A stretch of DNA of 64,000 bases, taken from the NCBI GenBank assembly GCA_019359155.1, contig JAHHHV010000086.1, positions 18,443 through 82,442 of the forward strand, given 5' to 3'. The DNA comes from Pegethrix bostrychoides GSE-TBD4-15B. GTDB taxonomy: Bacteria > Cyanobacteriota > Cyanobacteriia > Elainellales > Elainellaceae. Below are positions 1-7,256 of this stretch, one piece after another (position 1 is the stretch's first letter; each line of letters starts with the position of its first letter). Position numbers and translations under genes: made by a program. The notes beneath the pieces were generated by a model. The model worked only from the letters and a program-made list of their open reading frames with translations, was not told the DNA's origin and did not search any database.

Positions 1-1765
1 CCACCATCGTTTCAAAGTAGGTGTTCAGCAGCCCGACCACATCTGCCGCCTGCATTTTTTCAGTCAGCGAGGTGTAGCCGCGAATATCCGAAAACAGAAT
101 CGAGACATCTCTGCGCTCGCCAATCATCAGCGCGTCGTCGCCCAGCGCCATCACCTGCTCGGCCACATCCGGGGTCATGTAGCGGTAGAGCGTGGTTTTC
201 ATCCGCTTTTCCTGGCTAATATCTTCCAGCACCACCAGTCCACCCCGCACCTCGCCGTCCGTGTTGGATAACGGCGTGACGGTCAGGTTGATGCTGCGCT
301 CAATGGGCTGTCCCGGCTGGATCGGCTCCGCTAAGGCTTGCAGCAGCAGGCTCTGTTCGGGCGCATAGTGGGGCGTGGCGTGGCTGAGGCATTCTTCTAG
401 CCAGAGCTGCAAATGCTCGATGGGTACAACCTCCCAGACCGGACGATTAACCAAGCGGCGGGTGAGGCGCTGGGCGGCGAGTTCGTTGGTCTTGGCATCT
501 GGGCAGCCCAGCAGCCGCAAGGCCGCATTGTTGATCGTGACGATCTTGCCCTGTAGGTCGGTGGAAATCACCGCGTCAGAGAGGCTTTGCAGCATATCTT
601 TTTGGTACTGCTGCTCCAGCAAGACCCGCTCAAACAGCTGGGCGTTTTCCAGGGCAATCCCAGCCTGGATGTTAAACGCCCGCATGAACTCTTCGTCTGA
701 GCCGTTGAAGCAGCCCTGATTTTTGTTGATCAGCTGCGTCACGCCAATCAGCATTCCGGCTGAGTTGTAGACGGGCATACAGAGAATTGTCCGGGTCAGG
801 TAGCCCGTGCGCTGATCGACTGTAGGGTCAAAGCGCGGATCTTCATAGGCGTTGGGAATATTCAGCGTCTGGTTGGTCGAAGCCACGTAGCCCGCAATGC
901 CGCGATCGGCAGGAATGCGGATTTCGACGCTGTTGCTGCCGTCAGCTGTCGCCACCTTTGACCAGAGCTGACGCTGCTCGCGGTCAAACAAAAACAGCGT
1001 GCTGCGGTCGGCCTGCATCAGATCGCGGGCTTCGTTCATCACGGCTTGCAGCGTTTTTTCTAGATTGAGGCTCTGACCCAGATAGGCGGTGGCCTTGAGC
1101 AGCGAAGTCACGCCTCGCTGGTTACGAGCAGCCATATAAAACGAGTTGCAGCTCTCTAAAATGATCCCCATCGAGTCGGCGAACTCCCGGAACAGCGCTT
1201 CGTCTGCTTGATCAAATGGCTGTTCGCCGCTCTTGTTGAGCATCTGCACCACCGCCACCACCTGAGCTTTGGTGTCAAAGATCGGCATACAGAGGATATT
1301 GCGGGTTAGATAGCCCGTCTGCCGATCAATGTCGCGGTTGAACAGCGGATGGCTATAGGCATCTGGAATATTCAGATAGTCGCCCGTGCGAGCCACTTGT
1401 CCGGCCACGCCCACCGCAATCGGCACGCGGATTTCGACGAGCTGACTCGATTCACCCTGAGCGATTTTTGACCAGAGCTGCCCTTTTTCTTCGTCTACTA
1501 AAAAAATTGTCGTGCGGTCAGCCCGCAGCAGCTGCCCTACCTTCAGCGTCAGCGCCTCTAGAATCTGCTCCAGCAAAGACTCCAGCGCATTGTTGTTAAT
1601 TAGATCAATGGCTCGCAGGAAATGGCCAAACTCCTGGGTGATCTGCTCCAAAAGCTGCCGAAACTGATCGATCGGCAAATCCCGGACTCGATCGCTCAAA
1701 TCACCCCGGCGCGTAATATTGGAAAAGGCAGCTAACACACTGTCGAAGCTTGAATCGATTGCCAT
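1..1765 (-). CDS. GAF-GAF-PAS adenylate/guanylate cyclase, 3' part outside window
   Basis: My own translation of the minus strand from the ATG at 1763-1765 stays open to the window edge (588 codons), so the C-terminus is missing. Two GAF domains (about residues 60-205 and 225-385) each keep the NKxnFx3DE cyclic-nucleotide-binding motif: NK at 177-178 with F184 and DE188-189, and NK at 347-348 with F353 and DE357-358. A PAS domain follows (about 390-510), then the start of a class III cyclase domain with RRDVSILFSDIRGYTSL, whose first Asp is a metal ligand of the family. The order matches cyanobacterial CyaB-type cyclases, in which cAMP binding to GAF stimulates the enzyme. The residues that decide ATP versus GTP lie outside the window, so the product is not assignable here. 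Confidence 0.9.
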   Translation of the reverse strand, partial: MAIDSSFDSVLAAFSNITRRGDLSDRVRDLPIDQFRQLLEQITQEFGHFLRAIDLINNNALESLLEQILEALTLKVGQLLRADRTTIFLVDEEKGQLWSKIAQGESSQLVEIRVPIAVGVAGQVARTGDYLNIPDAYSHPLFNRDIDRQTGYLTRNILCMPIFDTKAQVVAVVQMLNKSGEQPFDQADEALFREFADSMGIILESCNSFYMAARNQRGVTSLLKATAYLGQSLNLEKTLQAVMNEARDLMQADRSTLFLFDREQRQLWSKVATADGSNSVEIRIPADRGIAGYVASTNQTLNIPNAYEDPRFDPTVDQRTGYLTRTILCMPVYNSAGMLIGVTQLINKNQGCFNGSDEEFMRAFNIQAGIALENAQLFERVLLEQQYQKDMLQSLSDAVISTDLQGKIVTINNAALRLLGCPDAKTNELAAQRLTRRLVNRPVWEVVPIEHLQLWLEECLSHATPHYAPEQSLLLQALAEPIQPGQPIERSINLTVTPLSNTDGEVRGGLVVLEDISQEKRMKTTLYRYMTPDVAEQVMALGDDALMIGERRDVSILFSDIRGYTSLTEKMQAADVVGLLNTYFETMV

Positions 1766-2464
1766 GACTTTAATACAGGAAACGTCAAGTGCCTGAGCAA
1801 ATGCCTAAACCAGAACCTTAACGCGCAGAGGAAAGCAAAAGCAGCTAGAGAAAATCAGGGACAGTCAACGGAAATCAATAAAAACTGAATTGCAGGAGCT
1901 AGCAGCGATCTGCGTCACTCCAAAGCCTACGCTAACTGCCTCAAGTTCATTGTATCTTCACAATCCAGACATCTTCACAATCCAGACATCTTCTCAGCCT
2001 GACGAGCGCTCTGCATCCAGCCTCATCGGTTCGACCGCAGCTGGCAACCCACCCAATTGAGGCCAAATTGCTGATAAACTTATCGAGGTGATTTTCAACA
2101 TTGCTTAACATTGACAGAAAGCTTACAGAGACTTATAGAAAACTTACAGAGACTGTACGGATTGCCCGCTTGACCCGCTGCACTTAAACAGAGTGCATAG
2201 ATAAAGTGCCTATAGATGAATAGACAAACAGCAATAAGCCAATAAAGTGGCTCAAAATCGGCTGCAAAAGAGTCTCACTTTACAGCTTCTCGACTATGCT
2301 AAGTAATCAAATTCTGAGTGGAGAAATCTAGCTGTGGGTCTGAATCTGAGCCAAATAGCTAGATCGATGAGGTGAACAGGTCTTTCGGGATCATCAAACC
2401 GCTCTGGGTAAAAACCGCTGGAAAAACCGCTGAGTCTAGGTCAAACGTCTGAATCTGAACCGGT
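1766..2464. other. Intergenic region between the cyclase and the M23 peptidase genes
   Basis: About 700 bp separating two divergent genes, so it should carry both promoters. It holds a perfect 17-bp tandem duplication (listed separately) and an AT-richer stretch near 2080-2160 with repeated cttacagagact-like words. I see no convincing gene: the ORF on the minus strand at 2359-2700 is a shadow of the peptidase gene. Confidence 0.6.
1954..1987. repeat. 17-bp perfect tandem duplication
   Basis: Unit ATCTTCACAATCCAGAC occurs twice head to tail (1954-1970, 1971-1987), with the first six bases starting a third copy. It lies in the divergent intergenic region. One of many such micro-duplications in this window. 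Confidence 0.9.
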
Positions 2465-3376
2465 ATGATGCAGAATCGAAAATTAGTCCGACTGGGGAAA
2501 TTCTTGCTGCTAGCTGTTCTTAGCTTGAGCTGTATCGCCGCCACCGAAGCAGGGCAGCAGGTGGTCAGGGCAATTGGCACCGAGATGATGTCGCAAGTCA
2601 CCCTATCAGCTCCAGACTCGCCAACCGTCTTTGACAGCGGTGCTAGTAGACATTCAGACCGCCCGACGACTTCAGCCAGTCCACCCACTAGTCCAACCAC
2701 AGCGGCGGCTCAGTCTGCCCCAGATGCTCAGTCTGCCTCAGCTATCGGCACTATCAGTCAGGCGAATGCCCAAACTAATGCTCGACCGGACGCTCAGGCC
2801 ACAAGGCAGGCGCTGAATGCTGGGACAGGCGGACAGCCCGTTCAGCAGATGTCTTCTAGCCAGATTGTTGCGGCCACCTGGCAGGGCGCTTCGTTTCCAG
2901 TCGAAAACTTCCAGGCCTACACCTCGCCCTTTGGCTACCGCTCCTCACCCTACGGCGGCTACAGTCAGGAATTTCACTATGGTCTGGATATGGCGGCTCC
3001 TGAGGGCAGCTACATCCGCACCTGGTGGAGCGGCAAAGTCGTAGAGGTGTCAGATGACAGCAACTGCGGCACTTCGGTTGTGATTGACTCCGGCGACTGG
3101 ACGCATATTTACTGCCACATGCAGGGACATGTCGAAACGGAAGACGGCAAGAAATATCTGATCGACCGCGAGGGCGGTATCCAAATCTGGGAAAATCAGC
3201 AGATTCAGGCGGGCGCAAGGCTGGGTCGGGTTGGCATGACAGGCCGCACCACCGGGCCACACCTGCACTGGGGGCTGAAGTATGACAAGAACTGGGTTGA
3301 TCCGGCGCTGGTGCTGCGAGCCATGTATGTCAACCAGCCGCAGGCCGCTGCCGTGAGTTCAGAGCAGGCAAAGTGA
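2465..3376 (+). CDS. Exported M23-family peptidase (LytM domain)
   Basis: Predicted cell-wall endopeptidase acting outside the cytoplasmic membrane. The N-terminus has a basic start followed by a hydrophobic stretch (FLLLAVLSLSCIAATEA), a signal peptide or possible lipoprotein-type leader. Residues 35-140 are a low-complexity Ser/Ala/Pro/Gln linker. The C-terminal half is an M23 domain: the zinc ligands of the HxxxD motif (FHYGLDMA) and of the HxH motif (GPHLHWGLKY) are both present, so it is probably catalytically competent rather than a degenerate LytM activator. The ATG at 2465 is directly followed by a second in-frame ATG and either may be used. M23 enzymes cleave peptide cross-links in peptidoglycan; the exact substrate is not visible. 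Confidence 0.88.
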   Translation: MMQNRKLVRLGKFLLLAVLSLSCIAATEAGQQVVRAIGTEMMSQVTLSAPDSPTVFDSGASRHSDRPTTSASPPTSPTTAAAQSAPDAQSASAIGTISQANAQTNARPDAQATRQALNAGTGGQPVQQMSSSQIVAATWQGASFPVENFQAYTSPFGYRSSPYGGYSQEFHYGLDMAAPEGSYIRTWWSGKVVEVSDDSNCGTSVVIDSGDWTHIYCHMQGHVETEDGKKYLIDREGGIQIWENQQIQAGARLGRVGMTGRTTGPHLHWGLKYDKNWVDPALVLRAMYVNQPQAAAVSSEQAK

Positions 3377-3514
3377 GCCTCTGACGGGCGGTGCGAATAT
3401 TAGAATGGCGAGCGAGTCAAGCGGATGACCGAATCTGGAGAAAACGAGATGATCAACCTGTAGACGACCCGACGAAAGTGATGCTAACTCATCCGTCGCG
3501 TTTTCAGCCGCTAT

Positions 3515-3760
3515 TTAACAACGGGAGAGGTTGGCAAGTTTTGCGGTAATCAATTGAATCAGTAAGAGCTGGTCTGAATTGGGAAAGAAGTGATCGCCTA
3601 GTAGCATATGCAGTGAAAAATTTTCTTGGGTTTGAGATTGCCAAGCCGTTAGCTGATCATAAGTCACTGTGTTATCTTGCAATCCGCCGAAGACGGTAAT
3701 CGGGCAAGAGAGCGGTGTCAGCAATGGTTTTGGAACCGATTCACTGCCCAGAGTGTGATG
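3515..3760 (-). pseudogene. Truncated type II thioesterase (C-terminal fragment)
   Basis: The minus-strand reading frame ending at 3515 contains SCPITVFGGLQDNTVTYDQL, a spacer of Trp/Gln-rich residues, and GDHFFPNSDQLLLIQLI. This is the C-terminal block of GrsT-like alpha/beta-hydrolase thioesterases (family: CPI..FGG..D, then GDHFF with the catalytic His). Everything upstream of about residue 70 of the normal fold, including the nucleophile Ser motif GHSxG, is absent; at that point the sequence turns into an IS1-type transposase remnant on the opposite strand. Such thioesterases normally edit NRPS/PKS lines, and none is present here. I infer a gene beheaded by an insertion sequence and a deletion. 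Confidence 0.75.
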
Positions 3761-3769
3761 GGATTGAAG

Positions 3770-4018
3770 AGGTGGGGAGCTTATGAGCGACATCTTGATC
3801 CGAGTCTTCATACCGTTGGCAAACGGAATACCCAGAGGATTGAGCGAAAGCATTTAACATTACGCACTCGCATTAAACGTTTAGCTCGTAAAACGATTTA
3901 TTTTTCTAAGTCGATTGTGATGCATGATGTGGTCATTGGGCTGTTCATTAATCGATTTGAATTTGGCTTGACTATCTGGACTAAAACAACAAGTCTAGAA
4001 CATCACCCGATCTTTTAA
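3770..4018 (+). pseudogene. IS1-family transposase remnant (InsB-like C-terminus)
   Basis: From about 3770 the plus strand encodes WGAYERHL, then KRNTQRIERKHLTLRTRIKR and LARKTIYFSKS, closely resembling the C-terminal part of IS1 InsB (family: TQRIERNNLTLRTRIKRLARKTICFSKS). The N-terminal half with the first catalytic residues is missing, and the reading frame upstream is just the antisense of the thioesterase fragment. The sequence ending at 4007 reads, on the other strand, GGTGATGTTCTAGACTTG, which resembles an IS1 terminal inverted repeat (GGTGATG start), so the right end of the element is probably here. Inactive remnant; the transposase stop lies just beyond the presumed repeat. Confidence 0.8.
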
Positions 4019-4030
4019 GCTGAGTAGTTA

Positions 4031-4747
4031 CTATGATTCAGTCACGATTGTGATGCTGCCTGTATCCAGATCATAGCGACCGCCCACCAGTTTGAGCTGT
4101 CCCGACTGCAAGCGGTCGCTGAGGATTTGAGAACGCTGTAGCTGCTGCATTTGATAGCGCAGGTTTGCCAGCACAGCATTTTCGACCTGATCGCCCGACT
4201 GATCCTGAACGGCTGCAACTGCTGGCAAGATTGCCTTCACAAATGAGCCCATTTCCCCCAGCAGCGCCTGTTTTTGCACCGCAGCCGTGACCGCTCCGCA
4301 GCGTTCATGCCCCAGCACCATCAGCAGCGGCGTATTCAGCAGCGCGACGGCATATTCTAGGCTACCCAGCGATTCGGGCGTGACGATATTTCCGGCAATT
4401 CGTACGTCAAAAATATCGCCAATTCCCTGGTCAAACAGAATTTCGGCAGGCACTCGTGAGTCAGCGCAGCTGAGAATTGTCACAAATGGATGCTGCGCCT
4501 GCGCGACTTCGCTCAAGCGCGCCTGCGACTGGTCAGGATATTCCGGCAGGTGCTGCATAAAACGCCGGTTCCCCGCCATCAGCTTTTCTAGGGCAGCATC
4601 GGGCGTGAGCGCGGTCTCAGAGGACGATAAATGATCCGCCTGCCCTGGTGCTGCCCCCAGCAGCTGGCTCGTCGCAATTCCCATGCCGCAGACAGTGCCT
4701 AGCTGTAAGAAGCTGCGGCGATTTAACGCAGAACTGAAAGCTGACAT
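4031..4747 (-). CDS. Beta-class carbonic anhydrase with Tat signal
   Basis: Interconverts CO2 and bicarbonate, predicted outside the cytoplasm. The N-terminus has the twin-arginine motif NRRSFLQLG (R10, R11) followed by a hydrophobic stretch. The beta-CA zinc site is complete: C94 and D96/R98 in SCADSR, H147 and C150 in GHERCGAV. A good ribosome site, AGGAG, stands eight bases before the ATG at 4745-4747. The gene lies 74 bp downstream of sbtB on the same strand, so it is likely the third gene of an inorganic-carbon operon. Size and export signal are like the EcaB-type external enzymes of cyanobacteria, but orthology cannot be settled from sequence alone. It could limit CO2 leakage or supply bicarbonate to SbtA. 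Confidence 0.92.
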   Translation of the reverse strand: MSAFSSALNRRSFLQLGTVCGMGIATSQLLGAAPGQADHLSSSETALTPDAALEKLMAGNRRFMQHLPEYPDQSQARLSEVAQAQHPFVTILSCADSRVPAEILFDQGIGDIFDVRIAGNIVTPESLGSLEYAVALLNTPLLMVLGHERCGAVTAAVQKQALLGEMGSFVKAILPAVAAVQDQSGDQVENAVLANLRYQMQQLQRSQILSDRLQSGQLKLVGGRYDLDTGSITIVTES

Positions 4748-4821
4748 TTTAATAACTCCTGATTTATTATCCTTATTTGCTTGTTCTTTACAGGTACGTT
4801 CTACAGGCTATATCCAAACCT

Positions 4822-5133
4822 CTACAGAGAGGCTACGCAGCGTACTGAGCGAATTTCCATCACCTCGGAAATGTAGCAGCTGCCGCCAAACTTGTTGAGC
4901 ACTGCCCGAATCGACTCCACCGCAGGCTTAATATCATCGGGCATACAGAACGCCAGAATATAGACGTTGTCAAGCATGGTCATATCTAGGTCTTCGCTGA
5001 AGCCTTGCAGACCTTTGCCCGCTACGTTCCGAATGACAACATGGCTATAGATTCCTGTATTCTCAAAACTCTCTAAAATTTTGGCTAGCTCTAGCGCGTT
5101 GGCAATAATTTCAATCTTTTTAACAATATGCAT
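4822..5133 (-). CDS. sbtB: SbtB, PII-like regulator of SbtA (lacks the C-terminal Cys loop)
   Basis: PII-fold trimer subunit that binds adenine nucleotides and c-di-AMP and controls SbtA. I place the start at the ATG 5131-5133 (MHIVKKIEII), four bases after the sbtA stop with GGAG about nine bases upstream; a longer reading frame would overlap sbtA and does not fit the family. The protein is 103 residues, normal for the core fold, with the T-loop region around VAGKGLQGF and the C-terminal strand YISEVMEIRSVRC. It then ends with VASL. Many SbtB proteins instead continue CGPxGC, a redox-sensitive loop that controls nucleotide hydrolysis. Only the first Cys remains here, so this control is probably missing. 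Confidence 0.92.
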   Translation of the reverse strand: MHIVKKIEIIANALELAKILESFENTGIYSHVVIRNVAGKGLQGFSEDLDMTMLDNVYILAFCMPDDIKPAVESIRAVLNKFGGSCYISEVMEIRSVRCVASL

Positions 5134-5137
5134 CTGG

Positions 5138-6109
5138 CTATCTCCATAAAAGGTTAATGCCGTACAGATAAAGGGGAATTCCGACAATGATATTAAATGG
5201 AAACGTGACGGCTAATGCCGTTGAAATATACAGACTCGGATTCGCTTCGGGCACGGTCATTCGCATCGCTGCCGGTACAGCAATATAGGATGCGCTGGCG
5301 CAGAGTACCGAAAACAGCAGAGCATTCCCCTCAGACAGACCAATCAGCTTGGCCAGCAAGATGCCAATCCCGGCATTGAGGATGGGAATTAAGAGGGCAA
5401 AGCTAATTAGGAAAAGCCCAGTTTTTTGCAAATCTTTGATGCGCCGCGCCGCGACTAGCCCCATATCTAGCAAAAAGAAGGTGAGCATCCCGTAAAATAA
5501 GCCCTGCGTAAATGGCTCTAGCACTTGCCAGCCATGTTCTCCGGTCAGCACGCCAATCAGCAGGCTGCCTACCAGCAGAAAAACAGAGCTGTTTAAGAAA
5601 GCTTCTTGCAGCACCTCAGGCCAGGAGAAATCGCGCTTGCCCTGCTCAATTGTAAATAGATTCACCAGAATTAGGCCGACGATGATGGCCGGAGACTCCA
5701 TGAGCGCCAAAGCCGCCACCATATAGCCGTCAAACTCAATCCCCAGCTCGCTGAGAAATGCGCCCGCTGTAATGAACGTCACCGCGCTGATTGACCCATA
5801 GGTTGCGGCAATTGCGGCAGCATCGTAGACATCCAGCTTCAGCCTCAGCAGGAAAAAGCTGTAGACTGGCACAAAGCAGGCCATGACAACTGCCGCCAGC
5901 AGGGTTAAAACGACGGCCTCAGTGAAACCGCTTTTAACCAATTCCACGCCGCCCTTGAAGCCAATTGCAAACAGCAGATAGAGCGACAGCAGCTTGGGGA
6001 TGGGAGCCGGGATTTCCAGGTCAGACTTGACAAACACAGCGGTCATTCCCAGGAAAAAAAATAGAATCGGCGGATTCAAGATGTTCGAGACAATTAGACT
6101 GATATCCAT
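5138..6109 (-). CDS. sbtA: SbtA, sodium-dependent bicarbonate transporter
   Basis: High-affinity Na+/HCO3- symporter of the cyanobacterial plasma membrane. The family start MD.SL..SNILNPP is found at residue 36 of the longest frame; the ATG at 6107-6109 is preceded by AGGAG at five bases, so I start there, giving 323 residues. Recognisable blocks are NILNPPILFFFLGM, KSDLEIP, LSLYLLFAIGFKGGVEL and a second inverted half ending YLYGINLLWR. About ten membrane segments are present, arranged as two repeats. It is a little shorter than the Synechocystis protein, mostly in the central cytoplasmic loop. sbtB begins four bases after the stop, so the two are co-translated. Expression in relatives rises under carbon limitation through NdhR/CmpR-type regulators; I cannot identify their sites here. 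Confidence 0.96.
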   Translation of the reverse strand: MDISLIVSNILNPPILFFFLGMTAVFVKSDLEIPAPIPKLLSLYLLFAIGFKGGVELVKSGFTEAVVLTLLAAVVMACFVPVYSFFLLRLKLDVYDAAAIAATYGSISAVTFITAGAFLSELGIEFDGYMVAALALMESPAIIVGLILVNLFTIEQGKRDFSWPEVLQEAFLNSSVFLLVGSLLIGVLTGEHGWQVLEPFTQGLFYGMLTFFLLDMGLVAARRIKDLQKTGLFLISFALLIPILNAGIGILLAKLIGLSEGNALLFSVLCASASYIAVPAAMRMTVPEANPSLYISTALAVTFPFNIIVGIPLYLYGINLLWR

Positions 6110-6215
6110 CTGCGCTCCTGGGGCTGCGGATTGCAGAGATTGGTTATGCTTTGCATCGTAAAAAATTGATGGAACCGTTGCTCTATCATCCGTTTGGGCT
6201 GTCATTTCTGTCAAT

Positions 6216-6264
6216 TAGATTACAGATAGATTACAGGTTAAGTCGCAGGTTAGGTTACAGATAG
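6216..6264. repeat. Direct repeats upstream of sbtA
   Basis: TAGATTACAGA (6216-6226) is followed immediately by TAGATTACAGG (6227-6237), and GGTTACAGATAG recurs at about 6253-6264. TTACAG thus occurs three times within 41 bp. The array lies about 110-155 bp upstream of the sbtA start, a plausible place for an operator, but I recognise no known consensus. Confidence 0.5.
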
Positions 6265-6359
6265 CTTATGGACTGGCCAGATCTCGGTACAGCCAGCACA
6301 GTCTGACTCAACCAGCAGGGTTAGGATAGAAAAGCAACTTCGACCTGCGGAGGACTCTC

Positions 6360-7229
6360 GTGAGCGCTCTGAATTCTGCTGCCCCCGCTCAGCCTGACCA
6401 GCCTGCGGCAGCGCGTCCGTTTGCGGCATTGGCTTCTCCCACCGTGCTGGCTCCGCTGCTCGTCGGCGTTTTGTTTTTGCTGTTTTGGGAGCTGGGCGTG
6501 CACCTCACCCAGACACCACCCTACATTTTGCCGGGACCATGGCTGGTCTTCCAGACGCTGATCAGCGAGTGGAACGTGCTGATGCCGTCGCTCTGGATTA
6601 CGTTCAAAATTACGACCGTGGCGTTTATCGCAGCGATTCTCTCCGGACTATTCACTGCGATTCTATTTGCCCAAAGCAAGTGGATTGAGCGCAGCTTTTT
6701 CCCCTACGCTGTCATTTTGCAAACCACGCCGATTGTGGCAATTGCGCCTCTGATTATCCTCTGGGTGCGGCAGCTGGTTCCGGGCGAAAGCTCGACGTTT
6801 GTGTCGCTCGTCGTTTGCGCCTGGATTGTCGCCTTTTTCCCAATTCTCTCCAACACGACGCTGGGACTCAACAGCGCCGATCATCACTTGGTGAATCTGT
6901 TTCAGCTCTACAGAGCCTCACGCTGGCAGACGCTGCTCTACCTGCGCTTGCCGAGTGCGCTGCCCTACTTTCTGGCGGGGCTGAAGATCAGCGGCGGACT
7001 GGCGCTGATTGGCGCAGTCGTGGCCGAATTTGTGGCGGGCACAGGCGGCACACAATCGGGCATTGCCTATCAAATTTTGATCTCCAGCTTTAACTTACAG
7101 ATTCCGCGCATGTTTGCAGCGCTGATGATGACAACATTTCTGGGCGTATTCATTTTCGTGCTGCTGAGCGTTGTATCTGATCTGCTGCTGCGTCACTGGC
7201 ATGAAAGCGCCGTTACGCGAGAAAATTAG
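6360..7229 (+). CDS. ABC transporter permease, nitrate/sulfonate/pyrimidine-precursor type
   Basis: Integral membrane subunit of an ABC importer of the SsuC/TauC/ThiX group. It has about six membrane segments (for example PTVLAPLLVGVLFLLFWELG near residue 25) and the cytoplasmic EAA-like loop LYRASRWQTLLYLRLPSALP (about 178-197), where the ATPase docks. The start is GTG at 6360 with GGAGG seven to eight bases upstream. The gene sits 27 bp before a cytosine-deaminase-like amidohydrolase, so the likely substrate is a pyrimidine or related N-heterocycle. Neither the ATP-binding nor the substrate-binding subunit is in the window, so the transporter must be completed from elsewhere. Substrate is inference. 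Confidence 0.85.
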   Translation: MSALNSAAPAQPDQPAAARPFAALASPTVLAPLLVGVLFLLFWELGVHLTQTPPYILPGPWLVFQTLISEWNVLMPSLWITFKITTVAFIAAILSGLFTAILFAQSKWIERSFFPYAVILQTTPIVAIAPLIILWVRQLVPGESSTFVSLVVCAWIVAFFPILSNTTLGLNSADHHLVNLFQLYRASRWQTLLYLRLPSALPYFLAGLKISGGLALIGAVVAEFVAGTGGTQSGIAYQILISSFNLQIPRMFAALMMTTFLGVFIFVLLSVVSDLLLRHWHESAVTREN

Positions 7230-7256
7230 GCTGATGGTTCACTTTTTACTGACCGC

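Noticed and set aside
2359..2700. Minus-strand ORF overlapping the M23 peptidase start
   Set aside because: Lies opposite the signal peptide and linker of a well-supported gene; sequence has no family resemblance.
3677..3769. First 31 codons of the ORF that contains the IS1 tail
   Set aside because: These codons are the antisense of the thioesterase fragment, not transposase; the true remnant starts near 3770.
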